This document shows positions 17,119-26,033 of a DNA stretch of 64,000 nt, in pieces. The stretch is from an uncultured Bacteroidales bacterium. Its GTDB lineage: Bacteria > Bacteroidota > Bacteroidia > Bacteroidales > UBA932. The notes beneath the pieces were generated by a model that was given only the letters and a program-made list of their open reading frames with translations, had not been told where the DNA came from and searched no databases. How positions within the stretch are numbered: the stretch's first letter is position 1; every line of letters begins with the position of its first letter. Both the position numbers and the translations under genes were made by a program. The stretch spans positions 133,248-197,247 of the forward strand of contig CAKVAS010000004.1 of NCBI GenBank assembly GCA_934725015.1, in the 5' to 3' direction.

Positions 17119-17130
17119 TACAGTGACATT

Positions 17131-19074
17131 ATGGAAAACATCTATGCTCAGAGAATTGCCCGGTTGAGGGCGATGATGAAGGAAAACGGCTGGGATGCGG
17201 TGCTCGTGGGAGCCTCGGACCCTCATTGCAGCGAATATCCGGCGGCACGCTGGAAACAGGTGGAGTGGCTGACGGGATTCACCGGGGAGGCGGCAAGCGT
17301 CGTCGTGACCCGCAGCCATGCCGGGCTCTGGACGGACACCCGCTATTTCATTCAGGCCGTCGAACAGCTTGAAGGAACTGGTGTTGAACTGCACAAGCTG
17401 CGTGTTCCGGATGCCGTGCCGATTCCTCAGTGGCTCGCGGAGAATGTCGATTACATACTCGGAGCTCCGTCAATCCAGTCCTATTATCTCGGTGACGGAG
17501 CCTGCCCGCGCAGACTGAACCTTGTCCTCGACGGCCTGTGCTGGAGCGCGGATGAGGTGCTTGCAATCGACGATGCGCTTTCCGGGGCGACGGCAGACAA
17601 TGATTTCCGCTATGAAATAATTTCCCGCCCCGACTTCCTGAATGCCCTCTGGACGGACCGCCCTGCCATCCCCGTCACGCCAGTTCAGACGCTCGACCTT
17701 GAGATTTCCGGCGGCGAGGACCGTCTGGCGAAGATTGGCTGGCTGCGCAAGTGGATGCTCCGCAACGATGTCGATAATTTCCTCGTAACGGCTCTCGACG
17801 AGATTGCGTGGCTTCTGAACGTCCGCGCTGACGACATCGAATATAATCCTTATGTCATATCCTATCTTCTTGTGTCACAGGAGAATGTGCGCTGGTTCGT
17901 CCGGAAGGACGGATATGATGACGACGGGGACACTCCGGACAGTTTCGAGGAAATATCGGCGGATGACATCAGCATCGAGAACTACGATGCCGTGGAGACC
18001 GCCCTTGGCGAAATCGGGTCGGACGAGTCGCTGTTCGCCGATTCGGCCTCGCTCAACTGGCAGTTGTTCAGCCTCATCTCTTCAATGTACGCTCCGGAGC
18101 CGGGCGCAGCTTCAAAGTTCCGCCTCGGGAAGTCTCCGGTGGTTCTTCGCAAGGCTGTGAAGGATGATTCCGAAATTGAACGCCTCCGGGAGACCTTTGT
18201 CGAGGACGGGCTTGCAGTTGAGCGCTTCCTCAAATGGCTTGAAGAAAATGTCGCGGCCGCCGGAAGGGGAGAGGCGGAGCCGGTGCGCGAATGGGATGCC
18301 TCTCTGAAACTCAGTTCCCTGCGTGCCGAAATCCCGGGATATAGAGGTGACAGTTTCGAGAACATATCCGCCTACGGTCCTTCTGCGGCCCTGCCTCATT
18401 ATGTGACTCCCGCAAATGGTTCGAGGATTATAGAAGCCCACGGACTCTATCTAGTGGATTCCGGCGGACAGTACCTCACCGGCACGACCGACATCACCCG
18501 CACCGTCCCGATGGGCGCATGCACCGAGCTTGAGAAAGAGGACTACACGCTTGTGCTCAAGGGCATGATTGACCTGTCGATGGCCGTGTTCCCGAAAGGC
18601 ACGGCAGGCTGTCAGATTGACGCGCTTGCCCGCGGCCCGCTCTGGAGGGCAAGGCGCAACTTCGGCCACGGCACCGGCCACGGCATAGGCTACTACCTCG
18701 GCGTGCACGAAGGCCCGCAGGACATCCGCCAGAACTTCAACCCTCAGCCGCTGCTGCCGGGGATGATCACCTCGAACGAACCGGGGCTCTACCGTGCCGG
18801 AATGCACGGAATACGTCACGAGAATGTCCTCCTCACCGTTCCTGACCGCATCCCTGACATGAACCCGACAGGCTGCAACGAGTTCGGCGAATGGCTGCGC
18901 TTCGAGACCTTGACCTGCTGCCATATAGACACGTCGGCGGTCATAGCCGAACTGCTGACCGCCGACGAAAAAGAATGGCTCAACTCCTACAATGCCTCCG
19001 TCTATTTCCGCCTCGCTCCCCGCATGACTCCCGAGGAAGCCGCCTGGCTCACCGCAAAGACCCAACGGATATAG
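17131..19074 (+). CDS. pepP: Xaa-Pro aminopeptidase (M24B)
   Basis: 647 residues; removes N-terminal residues before proline in the cytoplasm. Two creatinase-like N-terminal domains (residues about 1-330) precede the pita-bread metalloprotease domain. The dinuclear-metal ligands are visible: LVDSGGQYLTGTTDITRT (two Asp), GHGTGHGIGYYLGVHEGP (His), SNEPGLYRAG (Glu) and IRHENVLL (Glu). The length and three-domain plan match the eukaryote-like aminopeptidase P of Bacteroidota. It starts 12 bp after hemW and is convergent with trpB. Confidence 0.95.
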   Translation: MENIYAQRIARLRAMMKENGWDAVLVGASDPHCSEYPAARWKQVEWLTGFTGEAASVVVTRSHAGLWTDTRYFIQAVEQLEGTGVELHKLRVPDAVPIPQWLAENVDYILGAPSIQSYYLGDGACPRRLNLVLDGLCWSADEVLAIDDALSGATADNDFRYEIISRPDFLNALWTDRPAIPVTPVQTLDLEISGGEDRLAKIGWLRKWMLRNDVDNFLVTALDEIAWLLNVRADDIEYNPYVISYLLVSQENVRWFVRKDGYDDDGDTPDSFEEISADDISIENYDAVETALGEIGSDESLFADSASLNWQLFSLISSMYAPEPGAASKFRLGKSPVVLRKAVKDDSEIERLRETFVEDGLAVERFLKWLEENVAAAGRGEAEPVREWDASLKLSSLRAEIPGYRGDSFENISAYGPSAALPHYVTPANGSRIIEAHGLYLVDSGGQYLTGTTDITRTVPMGACTELEKEDYTLVLKGMIDLSMAVFPKGTAGCQIDALARGPLWRARRNFGHGTGHGIGYYLGVHEGPQDIRQNFNPQPLLPGMITSNEPGLYRAGMHGIRHENVLLTVPDRIPDMNPTGCNEFGEWLRFETLTCCHIDTSAVIAELLTADEKEWLNSYNASVYFRLAPRMTPEEAAWLTAKTQRI

Positions 19075-19119
19075 GAACTTAAACATTTCTGCCTTGAGCC
19101 GTCGGCCTCCGAAGATAAA

Positions 19120-20436
19120 CTACTTGGTGTAGTTGACAAGGTTGCCGGAGAGATACTGGTCGTATGCCGTCATGTCGATGAGTCCGTGTCCGGAAAGGTT
19201 GAACAGAATCACCTTGCTCTCGCCGGCTTCCCTGCACTTGGCAGCCTCGTCAATGGTCGCCGCAATGGCATGACAGGACTCCGGGGCCGGAATGATTCCC
19301 TCGGTCTTTGCGAAGAGCACGCCTGCTGCAAACGAGTCAAGCTGCTGGATGTCAGTCGCCTCCATCAGACCGTCCCTGAGGAGCTGCGACACGACCGCGC
19401 CGGCCCCGTGATAGCGCAGGCCGCCTGCGTGGATGTTCGCCGGAATGAAGTCATGCCCGAGAGAATACATCGGAATCAGCGGGGTAAGGCCGCTCTCGTC
19501 CCCGAAGTCATACTCGAACTTGCCGTGGCTGAGCTTTGGACAGCTTGCCGGCTCGGCCGCGATGAACCGCGTCTTCTTCCCGTCAAAGAAATTATGCCTC
19601 ATGAACGGGAACGAAATGCCGCTGAAGTTTGAGCCCCCTCCGAAGCATCCTATCACGATGTCAGGATATTCCCCGGCCATCTCCATCTGCTTCTCCGCCT
19701 CAAGCCCTATGACCGTCTGGTGCAGCCCGACATGGCTCATCACCGAACCGAGGGTGTATTTGCACCTTTCCGGAGTCGTCATCGCAAGTTCCACGGCCTC
19801 CGAAATGGCTGTTCCCAAAGAACCCTGGTGGTACGGATTCTTTGTCAGTATGTCCTTGCCCGCACGGGTTGACATCGACGGTGACGGAGTCACCTGCGCC
19901 CCGAAAAGCTGCATCATCGAGCGGCGGTAGGGCTTCTGCTCGTAGGAAATCTTCACCTGATAGACTGCAGCCTCAAGTCCGAACAGCCTTGCCGCATAGG
20001 AGAGCGCAGTTCCCCACTGGCCGGCTCCCGTCTCGGTCGTGACATTCGTTATTCCCTCCTCCTTGCAGTAGTAGGCCTGTGCCAGCGCCGAGTTCAGCTT
20101 GTGCGAGCCCACAGGGCTGACGCTCTCGTTCTTGAAGTAGATGTGTGCCGGCGTGTCCAGCGCCTTTTCCAGCCCGTAGGCGCGTACAAGCGGAGTGGAG
20201 CGGTAGTAGGTGTAGAACTCCCGGACCTTCTCCGGAATCTCGATCCACCTGTCCGTCATGTTCATCTCCTGCCTCACGCACTCGCGGCAGAACAGCACCG
20301 CCATCTCGTCTTCCGTCACGGGCTTGTGCGTCGCCGGGTTGAGCATCGGCTGCGGCTTGTGCGGCATATCCGCCTGAATGTTGTACCATTGTGTCGGAAT
20401 CTCATTCTCCTGCAAAAAGAATCTTTTCTGTTTCAT
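19120..20436 (-). CDS. trpB: Tryptophan synthase beta-like protein (TrpB2 type)
   Basis: 438 residues, PLP-dependent fold II. The PLP lysine is K113 in SVSPVGSHKLNSALAQ; TETGAGQWGTALSYAA and GCFGGGSNFSG (phosphate-binding glycine loop) follow. The longer N-terminus (RFFLQENEIPTQWYNI) marks the TrpB2 subgroup, which condenses serine with free indole and is often not linked to trpA, as here. No other trp gene is nearby. TAACTTTG on the minus strand (20462-20469) is a likely -7 box. The gene lies behind the terminator of the succinate dehydrogenase gene, so it is transcribed separately. Confidence 0.94.
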   Translation of the reverse strand: MKQKRFFLQENEIPTQWYNIQADMPHKPQPMLNPATHKPVTEDEMAVLFCRECVRQEMNMTDRWIEIPEKVREFYTYYRSTPLVRAYGLEKALDTPAHIYFKNESVSPVGSHKLNSALAQAYYCKEEGITNVTTETGAGQWGTALSYAARLFGLEAAVYQVKISYEQKPYRRSMMQLFGAQVTPSPSMSTRAGKDILTKNPYHQGSLGTAISEAVELAMTTPERCKYTLGSVMSHVGLHQTVIGLEAEKQMEMAGEYPDIVIGCFGGGSNFSGISFPFMRHNFFDGKKTRFIAAEPASCPKLSHGKFEYDFGDESGLTPLIPMYSLGHDFIPANIHAGGLRYHGAGAVVSQLLRDGLMEATDIQQLDSFAAGVLFAKTEGIIPAPESCHAIAATIDEAAKCREAGESKVILFNLSGHGLIDMTAYDQYLSGNLVNYTK

Positions 20437-20493
20437 TGTATTTGATTTATAGGGTTTGTGCCAAAGTTATATGAGAAAGGAATACGAAAAAAT

Positions 20494-20522
20494 AAGCGGT
20501 GGCTCCGTGGGAGTCACCGCTT
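20494..20522 (-). terminator. Rho-independent-like terminator after the cytochrome b gene
   Basis: Read on the minus strand, AAGCGGTGACTCC, a 3-nt loop, then GGAGCCACCGCTT, followed by ATTTTTTCG. The 13-bp stem has one wobble pair. It lies 22 bp after the stop of the 20544-21242 gene and just before the trpB promoter, so it should end the transcript there. Confidence 0.85.
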
Positions 20523-20543
20523 TCGATTTCTATGTTTTCGTCG

Positions 20544-21242
20544 TTATGCGAGGCAAGGGCAGTAATTGTGGATGCATACTGCAACAGCGACAGTCGCGAA
20601 GCCGAGGAAAATCAGAGTTGCGAAGATGTAGGCGATGACCTTGAGTCTCTTGAGCCAGATCATATTGTTCCATCCAAGGGTCTGGAATGCGCTCCAGAAG
20701 CCGTGTGTGAGGTGGAACCAGATGGCTCCGAACCAGACGAGGTACAGAACCGTAATCCACCATCGTCCGAAGGTGGCGTCCAGAAGGTCATAAGGATTTG
20801 TCTCCTCTACACCCATGAAATGCTTGAGCTGCATATCCGCCCAGAAATGGGTGAGGTGGAACGCGATGAATCCGAGGATGATAATTCCGAGGACAATCAT
20901 GTTCCTTGACGCGAAGGAGTCGGTCTTCGCCTTGCTTGAAACGGCGTAGCGGCAGTAGCCTCCGCGAGCCTTGAGGTTCGTGTATGTGAGGTAGCAGCCG
21001 TAGAAGATGTGGATGACGAATCCGAGCGCGAGCACAGGAACCATCACCGTCACAATCGGAAGCGACATGAACTCGCAGCCTTTCTGGAAAAGTCCGTCCG
21101 GTGCACCGTATGTGCCTTTGACGAGGTCAATCACAGCAAAGAGGTTGATGCTCATGTGAAGCAGGAGGAAGATAATCAGAAAAAGTCCCGAGATGCTCAT
21201 TATGAGCTTCTTTCCGATTGATGATGTAAAAATGTTAGCCAT
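20544..21242 (-). CDS. sdhC: Succinate dehydrogenase/fumarate reductase cytochrome b subunit
   Basis: 232 residues; integral-membrane heme subunit that anchors the SdhAB/FrdAB catalytic dimer and exchanges electrons with quinone. Five hydrophobic segments with in-membrane histidines are visible (IIFLLLHMSINLFAV, LALGFVIHIFYGCYL, IILGFIAFHLTHFW, LVWFGAIWFHLTHGFW, then a C-terminal helix). This matches the single-polypeptide type of Bacteroides and Wolinella. It has a textbook promoter on the minus strand (21296-21326). The flavoprotein and iron-sulfur genes usually follow directly; here a terminator and trpB follow instead. Confidence 0.95.
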   Translation of the reverse strand: MANIFTSSIGKKLIMSISGLFLIIFLLLHMSINLFAVIDLVKGTYGAPDGLFQKGCEFMSLPIVTVMVPVLALGFVIHIFYGCYLTYTNLKARGGYCRYAVSSKAKTDSFASRNMIVLGIIILGFIAFHLTHFWADMQLKHFMGVEETNPYDLLDATFGRWWITVLYLVWFGAIWFHLTHGFWSAFQTLGWNNMIWLKRLKVIAYIFATLIFLGFATVAVAVCIHNYCPCLA

Positions 21243-21295
21243 AGATGTTCAATCAATAATTCAAGTTTCAAATGCCCGAACTTGGTTTAGCGGTG

Positions 21296-21326
21296 CAAAG
21301 ATATATTCTTTCTTGCAACTTTCAAA
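21296..21326 (-). promoter_or_regulatory. Bacteroidetes consensus promoter of sdhC
   Basis: Minus strand TTTG (21326-21323), exactly 19 nt, then TATCTTTG (21303-21296). This is a perfect fit to TTTG-N19-TAnnTTTG and leaves a leader of roughly 50 nt before the ATG. Confidence 0.9.
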
Positions 21327-21546
21327 GAAGCTGTTCAAATTTTTTGTTCAGTTATTTTGAGATGTATTTTTGTGCCGGATTTTTTCGTTTTGAGAGGAGT
21401 TTAGCGGTGCTAAATGACGAGCAAAATGAGAAAATATGGCCAAAAAGACACCAAAAGAACGAACACATAAAGATAAGTGAAAGAAAAATTTAAACAGCTT
21501 CGTAATTATTCGGGAAATTTGTTTTCGTTTGATGACGAATTTGAAC

Positions 21547-21554
21547 TATATTTG
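21547..21554 (+). promoter_or_regulatory. Likely -7 box of the pyrH-frr operon
   Basis: TATATTTG followed by CAG, 50 bp upstream of the pyrH ATG. A TTTG lies only 15 nt upstream (21528-21531) and TTCG at the normal 19-nt spacing, so the -33 half is imperfect. The rest of 21243-21604 is AT-rich with no gene; an 11-bp direct repeat TTTAGCGGTGC occurs at 21287 and 21400. Confidence 0.6.
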
Positions 21555-21604
21555 CAGACTGAATGGCGGTATATGCCGTTGGAAAATACATATAACAGAC
21601 GAAT

Positions 21605-22309
21605 ATGTACAGAAGAGTTTTGCTGAAACTGAGCGGGGAAAGCCTCGGCGGACCTGCGGGAAAGGGGATTGACGAGAACTGCCTTTCCGAATATGCTAAT
21701 GAGATTGCGCAGGCCGTTAAGGGCGGACTTCAGGTGGCGATTGTCATCGGAGGCGGCAACATCTTCCGCGGACTGAGCGGCGTGGGAAAGGGCTTCGACC
21801 GCGTCAACGGAGACAAGATGGGTATGCTCGCGACTGTCATAAACTCTCTCGGCCTTGCCATGGCGCTCCGTTCGGCGGGCGTTGAGGCGGAGGTGTTCAC
21901 GGCAACCCCGATGATGCCGGTGGCCCGCTACTACATGAGGGATGACGCCGTTTCCGTTCTCGAGAGGGGCGGTGTGGCTCTTCTTGCCGGAGGTACCGGA
22001 AACCCGTTCTTCACTACTGACTCCGGCGCCGCGCTCCGTGCGCTTGAAATCAAGGCGGACGCTCTCTTGAAGGGTACCCGCGTGGATGGCGTCTATACGG
22101 CGGACCCGGAAAAGGACCCGACGGCGGTGAAATATGATGAACTTACCTTCGACAAGGCGATGGAAGACCACCTCAAGGTCATGGACCAGACGGCGTTTGC
22201 GCTCTGCCGTGAGGGAAATATGCCTATTATAGTTTTCGACATGAACCGGAAGGGCAATCTCCTGAGCCTCGTCAACGGCGACAAGGTCGGCACGCTTGTT
22301 CATGTGTAG
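21605..22309 (+). CDS. pyrH: Uridylate kinase
   Basis: 234 residues, amino acid kinase fold; phosphorylates UMP to UDP. LLKLSGESLGG, VIGGGNIFRG, NGDKMGMLATVINSLGLAMAL, GGTGNPFFTTDSGAALRALEI and the GTRVDGVYTADPEKDP loop are all present, and the length is normal. It is followed by frr 97 bp on, the usual pyrH-frr pairing, but with a repeat element between them. Confidence 0.97.
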   Translation: MYRRVLLKLSGESLGGPAGKGIDENCLSEYANEIAQAVKGGLQVAIVIGGGNIFRGLSGVGKGFDRVNGDKMGMLATVINSLGLAMALRSAGVEAEVFTATPMMPVARYYMRDDAVSVLERGGVALLAGGTGNPFFTTDSGAALRALEIKADALLKGTRVDGVYTADPEKDPTAVKYDELTFDKAMEDHLKVMDQTAFALCREGNMPIIVFDMNRKGNLLSLVNGDKVGTLVHV

Positions 22310-22315
22310 TTCCCG

Positions 22316-22380
22316 TTCATTGTCATCTCAAACGACATCAACATTGTCATCTCGAACGAAGTGAGAGATCTTTGTGCAGA
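22316..22380 (+). repeat. Modular repeat between pyrH and frr
   Basis: One or two degenerate heads (CATTGTCATCTCAAACGACA) then a complete copy, ATTGTCATCTCGAACGAAG plus TGAGAGATCTTTGTGCAG. The tail ends about 27 bp before the frr ATG and provides an upstream GTG in frame with frr. Confidence 0.85.
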
Positions 22381-22406
22381 AAAAATACTCCAAACAAACA
22401 CAAGTT

Positions 22407-22970
22407 ATGATTGAAAAAGCAAACGAAATCCTGGAAGAGGCCAAGATGAATATGGAGGACGCGGTGGTGTTCCTCGAAGAAGACCTCAAGACCTATAGGG
22501 TAGGCAAGGCCAATCCGACAATCTTCGCAAATGTGCTGGTTGACTACTACGGCTCCATGACGCCGGTTCCGCAGGTCGCTTCAGTGACCGCCCCGGACGC
22601 CAAGACCCTCGCCATCCAGCCGTGGGAAAAGAAGATGATTCCTGTCATCGAGAAGGCCATCATCGACGCGAATCTCGGACTCACCCCGTCCAACAACGGA
22701 GAGACCATCCGCTGCACCGTACCGCCTCTTACCGAGGAGCGCCGCAAGGAGCTCATCAAGAAGGCGAAGGCTGCCGGCGAAAGCTCCAAGATTGTCGTGC
22801 GCAACGCCCGCCGCGACGCCATCGAGGCCCTGAAGAAGGCTCAGAAGGACGGCCTTGCGGAGGATATGCAGAAGGACTACGAGGACAAGGTGCAGAAGGC
22901 TACGGATTCATGGGTCAAGAAGATTGACGAGCTGGTCGCTGCCAAAGAGAAAGACATCCTTACAGTGTGA
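22407..22970 (+). CDS. frr: Ribosome recycling factor
   Basis: 187 residues; splits post-termination ribosomes together with EF-G. The three-helix bundle sequence is clear: DLKTYRVGKANPTIFANVLVDYYGS (family RxGRAxPxLL-like signature), VPQVASVTAPDAKTLAIQPWEK, PPLTEERRKELIKKAKAAGE and RNARRDAIEALKK. I take the ATG at 22407 (MIEKANEIL), because the upstream frame to 22374 comes from the repeat tail. A hairpin element begins exactly at its TGA. Confidence 0.96.
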   Translation: MIEKANEILEEAKMNMEDAVVFLEEDLKTYRVGKANPTIFANVLVDYYGSMTPVPQVASVTAPDAKTLAIQPWEKKMIPVIEKAIIDANLGLTPSNNGETIRCTVPPLTEERRKELIKKAKAAGESSKIVVRNARRDAIEALKKAQKDGLAEDMQKDYEDKVQKATDSWVKKIDELVAAKEKDILTV

Positions 22971-23097
22971 CGGGGCGGGGCGCCTAAAAGGCGAACTGCT
23001 GCGTTGGGCGTCTTGATGAAATCCTCACAACCATCAGGTTGCTGCGGTATTCATCTTCACCGTCCGCCTTGCATTTCATCCTTTTATGCATCCCCTC
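22968..23097. repeat. Dispersed 3'-end hairpin element, copy 3
   Basis: Starts with TGACGGGGCG at the frr stop. The apical stem CAACC-ATCA-GGTTG is as in copy 1. The outer arms differ from copy 1 on both sides together: GCCTAAAAGG on the left matches CCTTTTATGC on the right, where copy 1 has GCAGAAAAAG and CTTTTTCTGC. Here both flanking genes point the same way, so it probably insulates frr from the 23239 gene. Confidence 0.85.
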
Positions 23098-23194
23098 TCT
23101 TTCAGCAACTTTGACAGATTATTGAGAAGCATTTTTATCTGCTTTGATAGATTCGGGAAATTGACTGAAAGCGAAGTGATTTAAAATTATTCGG

Positions 23195-23213
23195 GAACCG
23201 GTGACACCGGTTC
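23195..23213. promoter_or_regulatory. Operator-like palindrome before the EF-hand protein gene
   Basis: GAACCGGTGACACCGGTTC, two perfect 9-bp arms around one central A, 26 bp upstream of the ATG at 23239. Its compact symmetry looks like a dimeric repressor site or a short leader hairpin. The regulator is unknown. Confidence 0.5.
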
Positions 23214-23238
23214 TTGTTGTGTGTGAAGAAGATATACG

Positions 23239-25512
23239 ATGAATAAGAAGATTAGGCGGATTTCGCCGGCGAGCACGATGAAATCCAATGGCGATTATGA
23301 GTGGAAGTTCTCGACTTTCGGAGGCGTGACGCGTGTGAACATCAGCACCGGCGAGGACATTGCCCATCTGGACGAGCTTGACCAGAAGCTCTGGACTGTG
23401 CTGAGCTGTCCGGCTTCGGGACTCGAAATGGATCATGACACGCTTGCGCTGCTTGACCTCGACGGTGACGGGAAGATTCGGGTGAACGAGATAATCGCCA
23501 CGGTCAGCTGGCTCAAGCCGCGTCTCGCGGACATGAACGTGCTCATCGGCCGTCCGGCTGAACTTCCGCTTTCGGCGATAAACACGGGAACGGACGAGGG
23601 CGCGAGGATATATGCCTGCGCAAGGCAGATTCTCGAAAACCTCGGTCTGAAGAAGGACACGATTTCGATTGCCGACGTCAGCGACAGCATCGCCATATTT
23701 TCCAGGACACGTTTCAACGGAGACGGCATAATCACGGAAAATTCGACGGACGATCCCGGACTCAAGGATATAATTCGGGAGTGCATAGCCTCGTTCGGAC
23801 CGCTTCAGGACCGCAGCGGAGACCCTGGCGTGGATGCGGACAGGATTGCCGCGTTCTACAAGGCTGCGGCGGACTATGTGGCTTGGAAGGATGCCGGAGT
23901 GAAGGACATATTCCCTTATGGCGACAACACCGCCGACGCGCTTGCCGCCTGCGCGACCCTGAAGGAAAAGGTGGCGGACTTCTTCATGCGCTGCAAGCTC
24001 GCGGCGTTCAACTCCGACAGCACGGCCGTGCTTGATGTAACGGTCGAGCGAATCGGGGAAATCAGCACTAAGGACCTGGCCGTCTGCACGGACGAGATTG
24101 CGGCATATCCGCTCGCCAAGGTCAATGCCGACGCGCATCTTCCGCTTACGGGAATCAACCCGGCGTGGAAGGCTGTCTTTGACAGGTTCAAGGCTTTGGT
24201 CGTTGATGCAGATTATCCGTCTGCCGAATACCTCACGGAAGATCAGTGGAACGGCATTCTCGCCAAGTTCGGCGCCTACGAGGCATGGTGCGGCGCGAAG
24301 GCCGGGGCCGAGGTCGAGGCTCTCGGGTACGACAGGCTCGCCGCGCTGCTCAAGGAGAACCGCAAGGCCGAACTCGACGCTCTGGTCGCTGAGGACAAGG
24401 CGCTCGAAGGCGAGGTGAGCGAGATTCAGACGGTCAGCAGGCTGCTGCACCTCTGCCGCGACTTCTACACTCTTCTGCGCAACTATGTGACGTTCTCCGA
24501 CTTCTATTCCACCGAGGATTCCATGTCGTCGGTGTTTCAGGCGGGACGGCTCTACATTGACCAGCGCAACTGCGACCTCTGCATAAAGGTCACAGATATG
24601 GGCAAGCAGGGCACGATGGCCGGGGCGAGCGGGATGTTTCTGCTCTATTGTGACTGCACATCAAAGAAGACCGCCTCCAAGATGACCATCGTCGCGGTGA
24701 TGACCGACGGCGACATCAACAACCTCAAGGTTGGCTGCAACGCCGTCTTCTACGACCGTGCCGGCAACGACTGGGACGCCGTCGTGACGAAGATAGTCGA
24801 TAACCCGATAAGCGTCCGCCAGGCATTCTGGTCGCCGTACAAGAAAATCGGGAACTTCGTCGAGACGCAGATTAACAAGATTGCGGCAAAGCAGGACTCA
24901 AAGGTTTTTGAAAAGGCAACGGCTGATTTATCCGCAGCCGGGACATCGGTTGTGGTTACTGCTTCTCCCGCTACCCAACAGGCTGCGACACAGGCGTTTG
25001 ATGTCGCGAAATTTGCAGGTATCTTCGCGATGGTCGGTATGGCTTTAGGCAGTATAGGGACATTCCTTGCCGGTCTGTATTCGACATTCGTAAGCCTCAG
25101 CTTTTGGGGCATGATTGCTTCGGTCGTGGGAATCATTCTTGTCATCTCAGGACCGTCCATGATTATGTCCTGGCTCAGCCTGCGCAAGCGCAACCTCGCG
25201 CCGATTCTCAACGCCAACGGATGGGCGGTGAACTCCAAGGTGATTGTCAATGTCCGCTTCGGTCAGACCCTCACCGGCATGGCCAAGATGCCGGTCTTCG
25301 TCGGCAACGACCCGTTCGCCGAAAAGAAGATGCCTAAGTGGAAGAAGGCTCTCATCGGCATCGCATTCATCCTCGGCATCCTTATCGGAGTCTATTTCTG
25401 CCTCCCGAAGCACATCCGCCCGTTTTGGCCGCACCAGAAGGCCGAAACCGAGTGCCCGGCCCAGGAACCCGCTCAGCCCGAACCGGCACCGACAGCGGAA
25501 AGTCAATCCTAA
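23239..25512 (+). CDS. EF-hand-containing membrane protein, unknown function
   Basis: 757 residues. A canonical EF-hand loop sits at about residues 72-84 (DLDGDGKIRVNE, Asp at 1, 3, 5 and Glu at 12). A second, weaker one is RFNGDGIITEN (about 155). A long, mostly helical soluble region follows, then VCYF-type strands around DLCIKVTDMGKQGTMAG, two or three membrane segments at about 595-655, and another near 705-725. The end is a proline/glutamate-rich tail. No signal peptide is visible, so the large N-terminal part is probably cytoplasmic. It resembles conserved Bacteroidota hypotheticals; calcium binding is inferred from the motif only. Confidence 0.8.
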   Translation: MNKKIRRISPASTMKSNGDYEWKFSTFGGVTRVNISTGEDIAHLDELDQKLWTVLSCPASGLEMDHDTLALLDLDGDGKIRVNEIIATVSWLKPRLADMNVLIGRPAELPLSAINTGTDEGARIYACARQILENLGLKKDTISIADVSDSIAIFSRTRFNGDGIITENSTDDPGLKDIIRECIASFGPLQDRSGDPGVDADRIAAFYKAAADYVAWKDAGVKDIFPYGDNTADALAACATLKEKVADFFMRCKLAAFNSDSTAVLDVTVERIGEISTKDLAVCTDEIAAYPLAKVNADAHLPLTGINPAWKAVFDRFKALVVDADYPSAEYLTEDQWNGILAKFGAYEAWCGAKAGAEVEALGYDRLAALLKENRKAELDALVAEDKALEGEVSEIQTVSRLLHLCRDFYTLLRNYVTFSDFYSTEDSMSSVFQAGRLYIDQRNCDLCIKVTDMGKQGTMAGASGMFLLYCDCTSKKTASKMTIVAVMTDGDINNLKVGCNAVFYDRAGNDWDAVVTKIVDNPISVRQAFWSPYKKIGNFVETQINKIAAKQDSKVFEKATADLSAAGTSVVVTASPATQQAATQAFDVAKFAGIFAMVGMALGSIGTFLAGLYSTFVSLSFWGMIASVVGIILVISGPSMIMSWLSLRKRNLAPILNANGWAVNSKVIVNVRFGQTLTGMAKMPVFVGNDPFAEKKMPKWKKALIGIAFILGILIGVYFCLPKHIRPFWPHQKAETECPAQEPAQPEPAPTAESQS

Positions 25513-25526
25513 AACTATTATGATTC

Positions 25527-25969
25527 ATGGCGAAGTCTTTCACAATCAGGAACGGTAAAATTATTGTCAGTGAAGAAATAGAGATAACAGATTGTGCTCT
25601 ATATCTCAAATATGATTGGCATTTGTACAATTTGGCCAACGATATAAGGAATGCCAAAGATGTCCGTTTTCAGGATTACCTCAAAAAGGCCAATGAATTG
25701 TTCGCGGAAGATGTTTCCAAATCCAGACCAAACAAGAGGGTGAACCGCTTTTGGCTTTTGTTGATGATGAACAGTGGCTTATCGGGCTTATTGAAAGCAT
25801 GGGTTATACAGATATCGTGGAAGAATTTGATTCTCACCAAGAGATAATCAGCCGATTTATCGACGAACGTTTCGCTCTTGATGGACCGTGTGACGTCGAT
25901 GTTGTTCTTGCGGCAGTCGAATCTATTGTTCCTCAAAGATATATGAAAATTATTAAAAAATTCCAGTAG
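25527..25969 (+). pseudogene. Frameshifted small gene, unknown function
   Basis: An open frame from 25527 (MAKSFTIRNGKIIVSEEIEITD) and a second from about 25751 to 25969 (AFVDDEQWLIGLIESMGYTDIVEEFDSHQEI to VPQRYMKIIKKFQ) join sensibly if the frame moves by -1 in the T-rich stretch CGCTTTTGGCTTTTG (25746-25760). The repaired product would be about 147 residues, acidic and helical. Past the shift the first frame becomes implausible (WLLLMMNSGLSGLLKAW). This is a decayed gene, a sequencing error or a programmed shift; the first two are more likely. It starts 15 bp after the EF-hand gene, and base composition turns AT-rich here. Confidence 0.7.
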
Positions 25970-26033
25970 GGACCTTATCTTTTGCGATAGCTGTTTTGGT
26001 GGAAGGCTTGGGCATTTATTGATTTAATTTGTT

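Noticed and set aside
23119..24450. 443-residue antisense frame
   Set aside because: It lies wholly opposite the EF-hand protein gene, is Arg/His-rich with no recognisable domain, and is the usual high-GC shadow.
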